Shown in pieces: positions 17,201 through 24,162 of a stretch of 27,194 nt of DNA (positions are counted from its first letter, which is position 1; each line of letters starts with the position of its first letter). The notes under the pieces were generated by a model. The model had not been told where the DNA came from. It did not search any database and saw only the letters and a program-made list of their open reading frames with translations. The translations under genes and the position numbers were made by a program. This DNA comes from a virus: positions 1 to 27,194 of IMG/VR virus record IMGVR_UViG_3300017751_000173; one strand, given 5' to 3'.

Positions 17201-20200
17201 CAAGAAAACTTTACTGCTTCTTTACCTTACCTTGAGACGGACATAAACAACATAAAAGGAGAGTTGGCGGGCATAGAAGAAGAGTATGAAGTAGCCTTGG
17301 GGATATACAATGACAACATAGACCTGTTAGAACAATATTCTCGAGATACAGATCCCAAGTTACAGCTTGAATTTTCTAACATGCACGTTGCGGTAGCAAA
17401 CCAACTAAACCAAGACTTCGGTGCCACGTGGCAACAATATGCTCAGGTTAATGGGCTTGGGGAAGGCGCTACTATATTTGATGTTGCGGAGCACTATATA
17501 TCTCAAGGGTATGTAGACAGTGTACCTACCACAGTTGAAGATTATAATGCCAGAATAAACTTAGCTACTAACGCGTTTGTGGATAATGTAGTTGCAGACG
17601 CGGGTATTAATTTGGCCGAGCTGCCTCCCAACAGCCGAGCGGATATACGAGCGGCAATACTAAACGAGGTGAATACTTTCGCTGGCGTCGAAGGCGTTAC
17701 CCCCCTACAAATGCTAGAAACTATGCAGGATGACCCCACCTACCGCGATGGATTTAAGGCAGGTACTGAGTTTGATGATGTAATCTTGCAGGCGTACAAC
17801 CAGTCTTATATTACCGACGATGGCGAGCCCCTAAATTTTACAAGTTTGGCAGAGGTAGAAAACTACGAGCTAGAGCAGCGTGCTAACCAGTTCATTAATG
17901 CGTACCTCCCCATAGACATTAATACTGGAGCTCCTGTTGACCCAGAAGAGTACAGCAAATACCTCACCGACCTTATTGAAGGGCGGTTGTTTGTTGCGTT
18001 TGATGAAAGTGGTATGTATTCGTGGGACGAAGCTACACAAACAATAAAATTTAACACCCTAACAGGTTTACAGGAAGTTGTTGACGTTGTCCCGGGAAAA
18101 ACACTTTCTCAGATGGCAGCAGAAGACCCTATATTCTATGTACAAACCTTGGGGCAGTTAGAAAATAATGCCAATGCACTTGATTTGGTAGCAAAGGTAC
18201 AAGAAGAAATAGGCGAGACTTTTGAAATTCCTAACTATGCTGATACCGTGCTTGGCGTGCCCGATTCAGAGCTGCCTTGGATAGTAAGAGTTTCTAGAGA
18301 CTATATGCAAGACATAGCGGTAACACGCCAAGAATACTTAGATAAAGTAGAAGAACTAGAATCTTTTGAAGGCCCACTAACCCCTGAACAGGAATTAGAG
18401 TTAGAAGAAACTAGAGGCGCTTACGAAACAGCCGACCGACAGTTAATGACTGCTTACAATGTTATAAATGTTGGCGAGAACATGGTAGGGGCTTACAACA
18501 CAATATACCAAACTTTTGGTGTGGCGGGACAAGAAGGTAGGGCTAGGAAGGAAGGCGAAATGGCTATGCTCAATGCTATACAGCAGGGCATGGATACCGA
18601 AGAAGCTAAAGAACTAGGCGCTAAGGTTACTGAAGAACTTCTAAACGCGATAGATTACTCCACACTAGCAGACAATGAACTTAATCGCACGTTAACCATG
18701 CTAGAGGGTGTAGCCAAAGAGTTCGTACCCGAGACATACACAAAAGAAGTAGAGGAGATGTATGCTCGTTGGGATGAAGCCGAGACTTTTGGGGAAGGTG
18801 TCGCAGCAGTATTCGGTTCTATAGCAGCTACTCCAAGGGCTTTTTGGAACGAAGTTATAATACAAGAGCTTGGAGAGACTGCTATACAACTAGCTACCTC
18901 TGGGGGTTTGGGCCTTGTAACTAAAGAAGTAGCTATGCGACAGGCGGATAATATACTTGCAGAAATGACCGCCGTTCAGATAGGTACAGGTGTTTATACT
19001 GCTAGCGTGGCGCAAGATGTAGCGATGGAGTACGGACAAAATGTAGCGGAAGTATACGACACTACTATGTCTTTGTTATTTACTAAAGACGAGTATGTAA
19101 ATCCCCCGCAATACATAGCCGATCAGGGCGAGGACGCGGTACAAACGTACCGAGAAGATTTAGAGCAAGGGTATAACCAAATAGCTTTTGACACCTCTGT
19201 AAATGCAGGTACTTTCGCTATGGCTACGGTGCTAGCTACATTACCGTTTGAGGGCGGCTTAGATAAGCTACTATCTAGAAAATTCTTTGGTGATGTTGGG
19301 TTAGATACACTAGAGTTAGTAGCGGAAGACACAAATTTGCTACAAAATACTATTGGTGATTACCTATCAGTAATAGGCAAAGAAAGTTTCGCAGAGGGTG
19401 TACAAGAAGGTCTTACTGTGGGGTATGCCGAGAACGCATACTATAACTTAGGGTTTACTGACCGCCCAGCTGCCGCTCAGGTAGGCGTAGGTATGACTGT
19501 GGGTAGTATAGCAGGTGCAGGTACTACGGCGATTATAGCTCCTATAGGGTACCCAACTCCACAAGCGGAGGTTGCTAGCCAAATAAACGACCCTATAGGC
19601 AGGATACTTGTCACTACTAATGATGAAGTATATCAGGCTATTGAGTTGGGGGATGTGCCTAAAGTTAATGAATTAATAGCCTCTATTGGTTTAGCCACTG
19701 TTATTCCCCTGAACATAGAGCTACTAAATGCCACGGACGACAGTTATATATTAACCCCAAACGAAGTTGTCGCGGCTTATGAGGGTATGGGGCTAGAGCC
19801 CCCAGAAGGCTTTGTAGATACTATAGCTACTCAGTACATAGTAAATGATGAGACTGGGGAAGTTACAGTGTCAAGCCCCGTGACTGACAGTGATACGCTA
19901 GAGCAACAACTTGCTGAGCAGTGGGAATTAGCGTTTCCTTCGGATGCTGATGGTGATGGTGTACCCGACCGCACAGACGCATTTCCTGATGACCCTGCGG
20001 AGACAGTTGATACTGATGCTGATGGTGTAGGTGACAATGCGGATGCCTTTCCTGCAGATCCCGCTGAAACACTGGACTCAGATAGTGATGGTGTAGGCGA
20101 CAACACTGATGTATTTCCTACTGACGCTTCTGAGTACATTGATACCGATGCTGATGGTATGGGTGATAATGCTGATGAGTTACCTAACGATCCTTTATAT

Positions 20201-22294
20201 ACAACTGAAGCAGCCTTTGAAGATGCTAACGACATGGAACGGTTGGGTAAACACGCGTTAGTGGCAGATATTGATGGTGACGGCATAGTAGACGCGCTTA
20301 GTGATGGCCTATTATTCCTAAGACACTCGTTTGGTATGCGAGGTGATGAGTTAATAGAGGGGCTAATTAAGGACGACTCAATACGAAATACCGCAAAAGA
20401 AGTAGAGGAGTATTTAAGCGACCCTAGAGTACAGCAGCTATATGATTTTAACAAAGATGGCCAAATAGATTCGTTGACCGATGGTCTAGCTTTCCTCAGA
20501 GCCGCTTTTGGTATTCATGGAGATGAGCTGACTACGGGGTTACTGCTTCCCGAAGATGATGCGGTACAAGTGTTGGATAACTTGGTCACGGCCACTCACT
20601 CAGCTTTCGCACTTGATGCAGACGGTTTGCCCACAGATGAGTTAAAAAACATACCTGCCCCTGCAGGAGCTATACATAATGCTGCACTTACTGCCCCTGA
20701 ACTAACAGATACTGACGCTAAAAATGCATTAGATGATTTGGCCGCTTATAGCTATGACGAGCTAAACGCGCTAACTTATTCAGACACTGACGCAGACGGA
20801 GTTGTGGATGCCGAAGACGCATTCCCAGAAGATGCTACCGAAACACTAGACTCGGATGGCGATGGTGTAGGCAATAACACTGACCCACTCCCCAACGATG
20901 GTTCTGTCTACGATCAGGCTACATACGACATTTTCTATGCTAACCAAGACAACGACGATGACGGCGTTAGAAATGCAGACGATGTGTTTCCCGATGACCC
21001 CACAGAAACTATTGACACTGATGCTGATGGTGTAGGTGATAACGCTGACTTCTACCCACAAAACCCAAACCGCCAAGAATTACAAGATGCTGATGGTGAT
21101 GCGGTAGATGATAGAGACGATGCGTTCCCTAACGATGCTACGGAGTCTGCTGATACCGATGCTGATGGTGTAGGTGATAATGCTGACGTATTCCCAGAAG
21201 ATGCTACTGAAACTATTGATACCGATGCTGATGGCATAGGTGATAATGCCGACTTCTACCCACAAAATCCAGACCGCCAAGAGTTACAAGATGCTGATGG
21301 TGATACGGTAGATGATAGAGATGATGCATTCCCTAACGACGCTTCAGAAACTACTGATTCGGACGGTGATGGTGTAGGTGATAATGCTGACGTATTCCCA
21401 CAAGATGCTACTGAAACTATTGACACTGATGCTGATGGTGTAGGTGATAATGCTGATATTAGGCCTACTGACCCTGATGTATTTGATGAAGCAGGGTATG
21501 AAGCAGGGCTAGACACAAAAGATTCTGTTATTGCTGAGCAAAAAGACGCGCTTGAGGCTACTTCAGAAATACTTGGTAAAGAAGCTAACGAAGTCACACA
21601 AGAAGACATAGATTTAGTAACTGACTATTTAGCAGGCGTAGAGCTAGCTCAAGACAAAATAGACACCCTAATGCGTTATGACGTAACTGGGCAGGATAAT
21701 TTAGTTACGCAAGATGACTTGGCTTTATTGACGCAAGCGTATACACTAGGAGACTATACAGGTTTTGATCCTGACGCAGATTTTAATCCTGCAACAGGTA
21801 TGTACCTAACGGCACAAGAAAAACAAGCCGAGATAGATGCGCTACAGCAGGCGGAGCTTGACCGAGAAGCAGAATTTGAACAGCAGTTAGAAGAGGAATT
21901 GGCTCAAAAAGCTAGCGAGGTAACAAGTGACATACAAACTCAGGTTCAAACAGGAGTTGAGCAGTTAGCGGAGCGAGAGGAAGAGAAACGAAAAGCTAAC
22001 TTACTAGAGTCGTTAACTGCTCCGGGGCGAAAAGTGGATGTAGAGACTCCCGACCCTGCGGTCATACAATATGAATACGATATTTCAGGAGACAGCATTT
22101 TTGCAAACCCTGACCAAGAAGCGGCTTATGAGCAACGCAGTCCGTACGCGCTTCAAGATAGTCAAGATAACCCGTACGGAGATAGTTTAATTTATAAGAT
22201 ACAAGACAGACTTCAGAAACAACAAGGCTTAGCTTCTGGAGGAGCGGTTAAAAACAAAACAAACGAGATCCTACGGATACTTGGAGAAAGGTAA
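11222..22294 (+). CDS. Giant 3690-residue virion/ejection-type protein with calcium-loop arrays
   Basis: This single uninterrupted 3690-codon frame starts in a TAATG junction with AGGA nine bases upstream. Rough plan: residues 1-260 are a charged helical start; 267-592 carry nine thrombospondin type 3-like loops; about 600-1440 are a mixed region I do not recognise. Residues 1480-1500 are hydrophobic, 1576-1612 and 1867-1913 are Gly/Ala-rich helices, and 1917-2040 are a coiled coil. Gly/Ala-rich stretches return at about 2541-2600, 2658-2684 and 2757-2780. Residues 2908-3420 hold fourteen further calcium loops and two dockerin-like units; 3487-3500 are one more EF-like loop; and a Gln/Glu-rich helix leads to a SGGAV tail. 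Position and composition suggest an internal protein ejected with DNA, as T7 gp16 or the N4 virion polymerase are. I see no polymerase, transglycosylase or protease motif. No signal peptide is present. Role inferred. Confidence 0.7.
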   Translation: MSDYVGMTFDEIKAAKSKEWIESEEYTQIIADLEQANQVHKSALDAYREAGGIKGDEDYPSYFPTPHPDSWYSQQINDIYNLLNVSFNGFFKDRIPYYDPSLVPYMKQLLLDEYILPPPTSEGQARLRAWSDEAIPGMEGAFAEAESAHSYILEYESRYPKRQGYPRVKEHFGGHRSLIRPTYEDLYGDQGPTLVDIMTETGNARNGISKLKSKVENVNQHNTNVESHFEFIKSNYDEAKRLVEADESRRGDFATEEEYDAWFATHDSDGDGVNNADDPSLYDASVSDDGAYARKFSELRESLDFINMYPLKRVVYDPSGNPTTEEYDPEFSGLPSKSSTGFVSPDEYDPANVFTYDYDGDGIPDSSEVGIPEWIRQLPEETDEEYKAFLEEWFGDMSIGNPQFGFVGADLDYEADISLIDYLTATSGWKTPDMDVDGDGINNLEDEFAFLSSEWEDADGDRLGDNEADDDVTTADPNRIDTDGDGVYDVDDAFPNDATEDTDSDGDGVGDAADFYPDDSDRQELQDADGDGVDDRDDAFPNNPNEYIDTDGDGVGNNTDFYPDDPDRVEIKDSDGDGLQDSLDAFPYDPDKQTSADADPVEDLAPEFKNPSANTDDETQAREAGKEAAGEKLKEYSERFYTHSESGYYTHQNTEELKEILGITDIAEFTSGQALKTGTNAILYQGYERPLTVDEVWAGYQAIMNGAKTVLDPRAKELMSQGSMSGNARLIDYGKLAVGSQPFVGMSGAFDDIGYIWDGQEYFYKTNEDPSVRANINLANHGAFFGDGPASRVDLTNDTYLDMVKAGATPIIFNGYYDVLSRAAMLPELFDFEMSGKNPSDQTDGVWRPETTTPQMLVYYGSKEGAENGDNTDIVDIVINYDRQTGYGYKLDKQDRFVSAKQAGTAKAMQFGPEVMFLTATTTQANNGWESVTPRLRKIAADQYVKDHSQGVLWESGAVKPGQAISFDIQTGENPDGSPITLWEGFETKYNFIDTEHGVPIRAEDPTAGLIRGADVIPKAEDVAEAYFMIKSPAFGIDNRRGADLWLASLDPVIQDLFFDRDFYNPNEKVIDDLISTVGAANIVGGGGLARIDSEKIKAWGNNFSGTAAEKKSAKELTDALVSYHAGEYLEFGALSIIVDVNTLAEIEFEADPPEVEEGTFVGKDTLLNELARSNAIIGLQDAWSNASLQPEYQRIHDNEFRIEQDRQIKYAIERSSAYVLRDSAGRPVHEGMYFNSSATSLGGFVPPTTFGTSDGYPTIIQSLLFEEKWWIQAFQSSVVGRFEPPMYMDVPEENQAQLWPGEASGEELWRDTSRLYMKLPSAAPVVRSPALQPRGDLMGKDDSTYVGSQFDLIAMDGPYQAYKKAIEEGKTEAQAQAAAAAVPNPNDQLLATWAGMGEDRSERRNQFLGAINESVYSDGGWDVSSGGWPTDLYAQNAPNGGVWIDISNGMAPIGAYTMMYIAQPPLVDAVTGWSSPVGKLISTTLSLAFPPLYLVVQGLRAANGETLKTSDWISIVTAGLKVGGKLKAGTTKEGAETAGETAREAAEAEAIADGFNGQAVTSMGDSAYSAAYTTAINGIGIAGLTAKQTVALINVAGGQNPGTALLTSFGPDYLEKGFSNLGVDTSLYTNMSQPVKDGFNVFLAERLDGNSFSDSLRQGGVEFFAEYISENDLVDEIKLIAEGFIDDLGPAISAVGDLFNESQLSDALDAVLDLVPESVVEELSALLTSTGEALDPILDFAEASIDLVTDVVVEPLSDLVSGISNRVDLAVNGVVNLFPDGLPEAVDAKITAIVDGLSGASKISFEKLPEASKKALETSVAQLVVNGEIDNQGLETAFTKELITAETVNDLIDSSEGKTKDVLMAIGPGTLTTAMRASINMGLAGGSVGGAFIQTIAAATANALKYAADVGGIEGLTREISQFQDNISGQQRRVEDAAAEVNSKDEEVTAKLLEIEAITTDIEAQRARLSELYEAAIAEGATEADRVAFESYQENFTASLPYLETDINNIKGELAGIEEEYEVALGIYNDNIDLLEQYSRDTDPKLQLEFSNMHVAVANQLNQDFGATWQQYAQVNGLGEGATIFDVAEHYISQGYVDSVPTTVEDYNARINLATNAFVDNVVADAGINLAELPPNSRADIRAAILNEVNTFAGVEGVTPLQMLETMQDDPTYRDGFKAGTEFDDVILQAYNQSYITDDGEPLNFTSLAEVENYELEQRANQFINAYLPIDINTGAPVDPEEYSKYLTDLIEGRLFVAFDESGMYSWDEATQTIKFNTLTGLQEVVDVVPGKTLSQMAAEDPIFYVQTLGQLENNANALDLVAKVQEEIGETFEIPNYADTVLGVPDSELPWIVRVSRDYMQDIAVTRQEYLDKVEELESFEGPLTPEQELELEETRGAYETADRQLMTAYNVINVGENMVGAYNTIYQTFGVAGQEGRARKEGEMAMLNAIQQGMDTEEAKELGAKVTEELLNAIDYSTLADNELNRTLTMLEGVAKEFVPETYTKEVEEMYARWDEAETFGEGVAAVFGSIAATPRAFWNEVIIQELGETAIQLATSGGLGLVTKEVAMRQADNILAEMTAVQIGTGVYTASVAQDVAMEYGQNVAEVYDTTMSLLFTKDEYVNPPQYIADQGEDAVQTYREDLEQGYNQIAFDTSVNAGTFAMATVLATLPFEGGLDKLLSRKFFGDVGLDTLELVAEDTNLLQNTIGDYLSVIGKESFAEGVQEGLTVGYAENAYYNLGFTDRPAAAQVGVGMTVGSIAGAGTTAIIAPIGYPTPQAEVASQINDPIGRILVTTNDEVYQAIELGDVPKVNELIASIGLATVIPLNIELLNATDDSYILTPNEVVAAYEGMGLEPPEGFVDTIATQYIVNDETGEVTVSSPVTDSDTLEQQLAEQWELAFPSDADGDGVPDRTDAFPDDPAETVDTDADGVGDNADAFPADPAETLDSDSDGVGDNTDVFPTDASEYIDTDADGMGDNADELPNDPLYTTEAAFEDANDMERLGKHALVADIDGDGIVDALSDGLLFLRHSFGMRGDELIEGLIKDDSIRNTAKEVEEYLSDPRVQQLYDFNKDGQIDSLTDGLAFLRAAFGIHGDELTTGLLLPEDDAVQVLDNLVTATHSAFALDADGLPTDELKNIPAPAGAIHNAALTAPELTDTDAKNALDDLAAYSYDELNALTYSDTDADGVVDAEDAFPEDATETLDSDGDGVGNNTDPLPNDGSVYDQATYDIFYANQDNDDDGVRNADDVFPDDPTETIDTDADGVGDNADFYPQNPNRQELQDADGDAVDDRDDAFPNDATESADTDADGVGDNADVFPEDATETIDTDADGIGDNADFYPQNPDRQELQDADGDTVDDRDDAFPNDASETTDSDGDGVGDNADVFPQDATETIDTDADGVGDNADIRPTDPDVFDEAGYEAGLDTKDSVIAEQKDALEATSEILGKEANEVTQEDIDLVTDYLAGVELAQDKIDTLMRYDVTGQDNLVTQDDLALLTQAYTLGDYTGFDPDADFNPATGMYLTAQEKQAEIDALQQAELDREAEFEQQLEEELAQKASEVTSDIQTQVQTGVEQLAEREEEKRKANLLESLTAPGRKVDVETPDPAVIQYEYDISGDSIFANPDQEAAYEQRSPYALQDSQDNPYGDSLIYKIQDRLQKQQGLASGGAVKNKTNEILRILGER
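12020..12997 (+). repeat. N-terminal calcium-loop (TSP3-like) array
   Basis: There are nine acidic loops of the form Asp-x-Asp-x-Asp-Gly-x-x-(Asp/Asn). The first three are spread out (residues about 267, 357 and 435), and the other six are packed into residues about 457-592, joined by DAFPND or DFYPDD linkers. This is the pattern of thrombospondin type 3 repeats, which wrap around calcium ions and fold only when calcium is bound. The DNA here is visibly richer in G+C than the middle of the gene. Confidence 0.8.
19943..20200 (+). repeat. Calcium-loop (TSP3-like) array, C-terminal side, part 1
   Basis: Four loops (DADGDGVPD, DTDADGVGD, DSDSDGVGD, DTDADGMGD) begin at residue 2908 at intervals of about 23 residues and are joined by AFPDDPAET-type linkers. 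The array leads directly into the dockerin-like pair. The repeat style is typical of secreted proteins of marine Gammaproteobacteria as I know them. Confidence 0.8.
20267..20545 (+). other. Pair of dockerin/EF-hand-like units
   Basis: Two copies of the same unit start at residues 3016 (DIDGDGIVDALSDGLLFLR) and 3075 (DFNKDGQIDSLTDGLAFLR), 59 residues apart. Each has a calcium loop with Asp at positions 1, 3, 5 and 9, a helix, and a shared tail of Phe-Gly-x-(R/H)-Gly-Asp-Glu-Leu. Such duplicated units occur in bacterial extracellular proteins annotated as dockerin type I or EF-hand. In cellulosomes a duplicated dockerin binds a cohesin; whether this pair binds a partner is unknown. Confidence 0.7.
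20783..21480 (+). repeat. Calcium-loop (TSP3-like) array, C-terminal side, part 2
   Basis: About ten loops occur between residues 3188 and 3420, alternating two types: a DTDADGVGDNAD loop with a (V/A)FPxDATET linker, and a DADGDxVDDRDDAFPND loop preceded by DFYPQNPxRQELQ. The array includes the 204-base duplication listed separately. A short region with a less regular DNDDDGVRNADD loop lies near residue 3242. Confidence 0.82.
21044..21451 (+). repeat. Tandem 204-base duplication (68 codons) in the giant gene
   Basis: Bases 21044-21247 and 21248-21451 are two in-frame copies of a 68-residue block that contains several calcium loops. By eye they differ at about 22 of 204 positions, many of them silent, so the duplication is younger than the divergence of most other loops. 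Unequal crossing-over or slippage in such an array would change its length in whole-loop steps without breaking the frame. Confidence 0.8.
21680..21718 (+). other. Isolated EF-hand-like loop
   Basis: Residues 3487-3499 read DVTGQDNLVTQDD, a calcium-loop-like run followed by a helical LALLTQAY segment. It resembles half a dockerin unit. The Asp spacing (1, 6, 12, 13) is less canonical than in the pair upstream, so calcium binding is uncertain. Confidence 0.4.
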
Positions 22295-24148
22295 ATGAGT
22301 GAAGAGAACGACGGTAATTTTCTAACAGATGCATTCGGTTCTATTGGAAACCTGTATGAAGGTGCAGGTAACTTCCTAACTAAACAGGATAACCCGCTAT
22401 CTAGGTTTACAAACTTGGCTTTGTCTGCTGCCGTGGCGAAGTATGCTCAACCGCAAAAAGAAAAATTAGGCTACCAAGGTAAGGTAGATATGGACAAACA
22501 ACGCGTCCGAGAGCGCGTGCCTATGCAACAATCCCAAAATGCTGGGCGAGATATAGGTATACTTAGTCTTTCGCAACCTACACAAGAAGGACAAGACCCT
22601 GTAGCAACCAATAAGTATTTGACTGGTGAGGAGCGCAGGCCGGGCGGTGCAGGAAGACGTTACTTCTCTGACCCTATAATGGCGAAACGCCCAGAAACGG
22701 GAATCCCTACTTTAGAAGAAGCTCAAACTACAGCCAAAGCTCAAGCTGACGCGCTAGCAGCCAAGCAAGCACCTACGCCACCCCCTGAACAACCCGCTAT
22801 GGCTATGGGAGGACGTGTACCTAAGTATGCTAACGGTGGTATTGCGGGTGCACATAAAGGTTACTACTTAGGTGGTAAGACTGATGGTATGGCAGACGAG
22901 GTACCTGCTCGTATTGATGGTAATCAAGAAGCTCGTTTGAGTGATGGTGAGTTTGTTATTCCTGCAGATGTTGTAAGTCACCTAGGCAACGGTAATTCTG
23001 ATGCAGGCGCAGACCAGTTACATAGTATGATGGACGGAGTACGTAAAGCTCGTACAGGTAATCCAGAACAAGGTAAACAAATAAACCCCCAGAACTTCAT
23101 GCCTAAAATGGCACAGGGTGGTATAGCTCAATATGCTGGTGGTGGTTCTGTATACGAAAACAAACCATTTAAAGATAAGTTCCCTGATGGAGATGCTGTA
23201 GTTGGCACAACGAGCACTGCGCCCACAGCGGGAGATGCTACGACTACCACTTCTAGCGACAATACAACTCCTGTAGGACAAGCGACAGGGAAAGAGTCTT
23301 CTCTATCTAATTGGGTAGGAGACTATGTTACTGAAGGTATACTAGAACCTGCTAGCGCATTGGCAGCAGATCCGTATGAGGCTTATGAGGGCCCACTTAC
23401 TGCGGGAACTAGTTCACTACAAGACCAAGCGTTTACGGGTATTTCTCAACTAAATAACCCTTTGAGTGGTGGTTCAGTAACTAACCAAATGGGTACGTTT
23501 ACTCCTGATGCAGCCACATTAGACCCATACATGAACCCCTACACGCAAAACGTTATCGACCGCACTGCTGCTGACATGCGTAGGCAAAGTCAGATTGACG
23601 CACTACAAGACCGCTCAACAATGACAAGGGCCGGTGCATTTGGTGGTTCAAGAGATGCGCTAATGCGTGCTGAAAGAGCTAACAACCTGAACCGTGGTAT
23701 CGGTGATATGTCCGCAACAGCAAGGGCACAAGGGTTTGATACCGCTATGACTAACGCCCGTACTGGGCAGGAACTAGCTAATCAGTATGGACAAGACATA
23801 TTGGGCTTACAAGCTGATGCGGGGAACCTACAAAGACAAGTTGCTGCTGAGGGCGTTGCTGCTGATTACGAGCAGTTCAGAGAAGAGAGAGACTTTGGTT
23901 ATAAACAACTACAGTTCTTACATTCTTTACTGCAAGGTATGCCAGTGGCTGCTCAGAACTACGCATACACGGAGCCAAGTGAGATTGATACCTTATTACA
24001 AGCAGGTGTTGCGGTTGAAGATATTTACTCAATCTTGGGACTTGGTTCTAATAGTGATAGTGGTAGTGGTAGTGAATCCCAAAATGATGATGGCGCTAGT
24101 CAGGTAGTTGACGAAAATCAAGCCGCAGCTAACGCAAATACAGCTTAG
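22295..24148 (+). CDS. Internal virion-type protein with DGEFVIPADVVSHLGNG motif
   Basis: This 617-residue protein starts one base after the giant gene's stop, with GGAG and AAAGG just upstream. Residues about 140-170 are Pro/Ala/Gln-rich. Residues 169-200 carry Gly-Gly signatures (MAMGGRVPKYANGGIAG and a YYLGGKTDG run), and residues about 212-245 contain SDGEFVIPADVVSHLGNG followed by a MMDGVRKARTGNPEQGK helix. This segment is a family signature I recognise from internal or structural proteins of marine podoviruses. The second half has YMNPYTQNVIDRTAADMRRQ and an Ala/Gly/Arg-rich helical repeat region (residues about 415-545) that I also associate with ejection or virion proteins of marine phages. 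The C-terminus is Ser/Asp/Gly-rich. It is probably packaged inside the capsid with its neighbours. Biochemical activity is unknown. Confidence 0.65.
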   Translation: MSEENDGNFLTDAFGSIGNLYEGAGNFLTKQDNPLSRFTNLALSAAVAKYAQPQKEKLGYQGKVDMDKQRVRERVPMQQSQNAGRDIGILSLSQPTQEGQDPVATNKYLTGEERRPGGAGRRYFSDPIMAKRPETGIPTLEEAQTTAKAQADALAAKQAPTPPPEQPAMAMGGRVPKYANGGIAGAHKGYYLGGKTDGMADEVPARIDGNQEARLSDGEFVIPADVVSHLGNGNSDAGADQLHSMMDGVRKARTGNPEQGKQINPQNFMPKMAQGGIAQYAGGGSVYENKPFKDKFPDGDAVVGTTSTAPTAGDATTTTSSDNTTPVGQATGKESSLSNWVGDYVTEGILEPASALAADPYEAYEGPLTAGTSSLQDQAFTGISQLNNPLSGGSVTNQMGTFTPDAATLDPYMNPYTQNVIDRTAADMRRQSQIDALQDRSTMTRAGAFGGSRDALMRAERANNLNRGIGDMSATARAQGFDTAMTNARTGQELANQYGQDILGLQADAGNLQRQVAAEGVAADYEQFREERDFGYKQLQFLHSLLQGMPVAAQNYAYTEPSEIDTLLQAGVAVEDIYSILGLGSNSDSGSGSESQNDDGASQVVDENQAAANANTA

Positions 24149-24162
24149 GAGAAGTATAGGTG
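24146..24162 (+). promoter_or_regulatory. Ribosome binding site and GTG start
   Basis: The upstream stop (TAG, 24146-24148) overlaps AGGAG at 24147-24151, which lies eight bases before a GTG at 24160. The strong Shine-Dalgarno and the absence of an ATG at this point fix the start as GTG. Confidence 0.75.

Noticed and set aside
12020-21480. Asp-rich runs as the catalytic Asp triad of an RNA polymerase (N4- or crAss-like virion polymerase)
   Set aside because: Size and position suggested a virion polymerase, but the Asp runs occur 23 times in a repeating calcium-loop pattern with Phe-Pro linkers, and no other polymerase motif is visible in the core.
20783-21480. CRISPR-like array
   Set aside because: The repeats are coding, vary at silent positions, have no unique spacers of constant length, and run in frame through the giant gene.
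19831-21609. Minus-strand open frames of 61 to 207 codons opposite the calcium-loop arrays
   Set aside because: They are created by the repeat: Asp/Gly/Val codons read backwards give Ser/Ile/Pro-rich periodic frames. Their translations mirror the + strand repeat.
23787-24107. + strand frame of 106 codons inside the 617-residue protein gene
   Set aside because: It overlaps a well-supported gene entirely in another frame and lacks a convincing ribosome binding site or a recognisable product.
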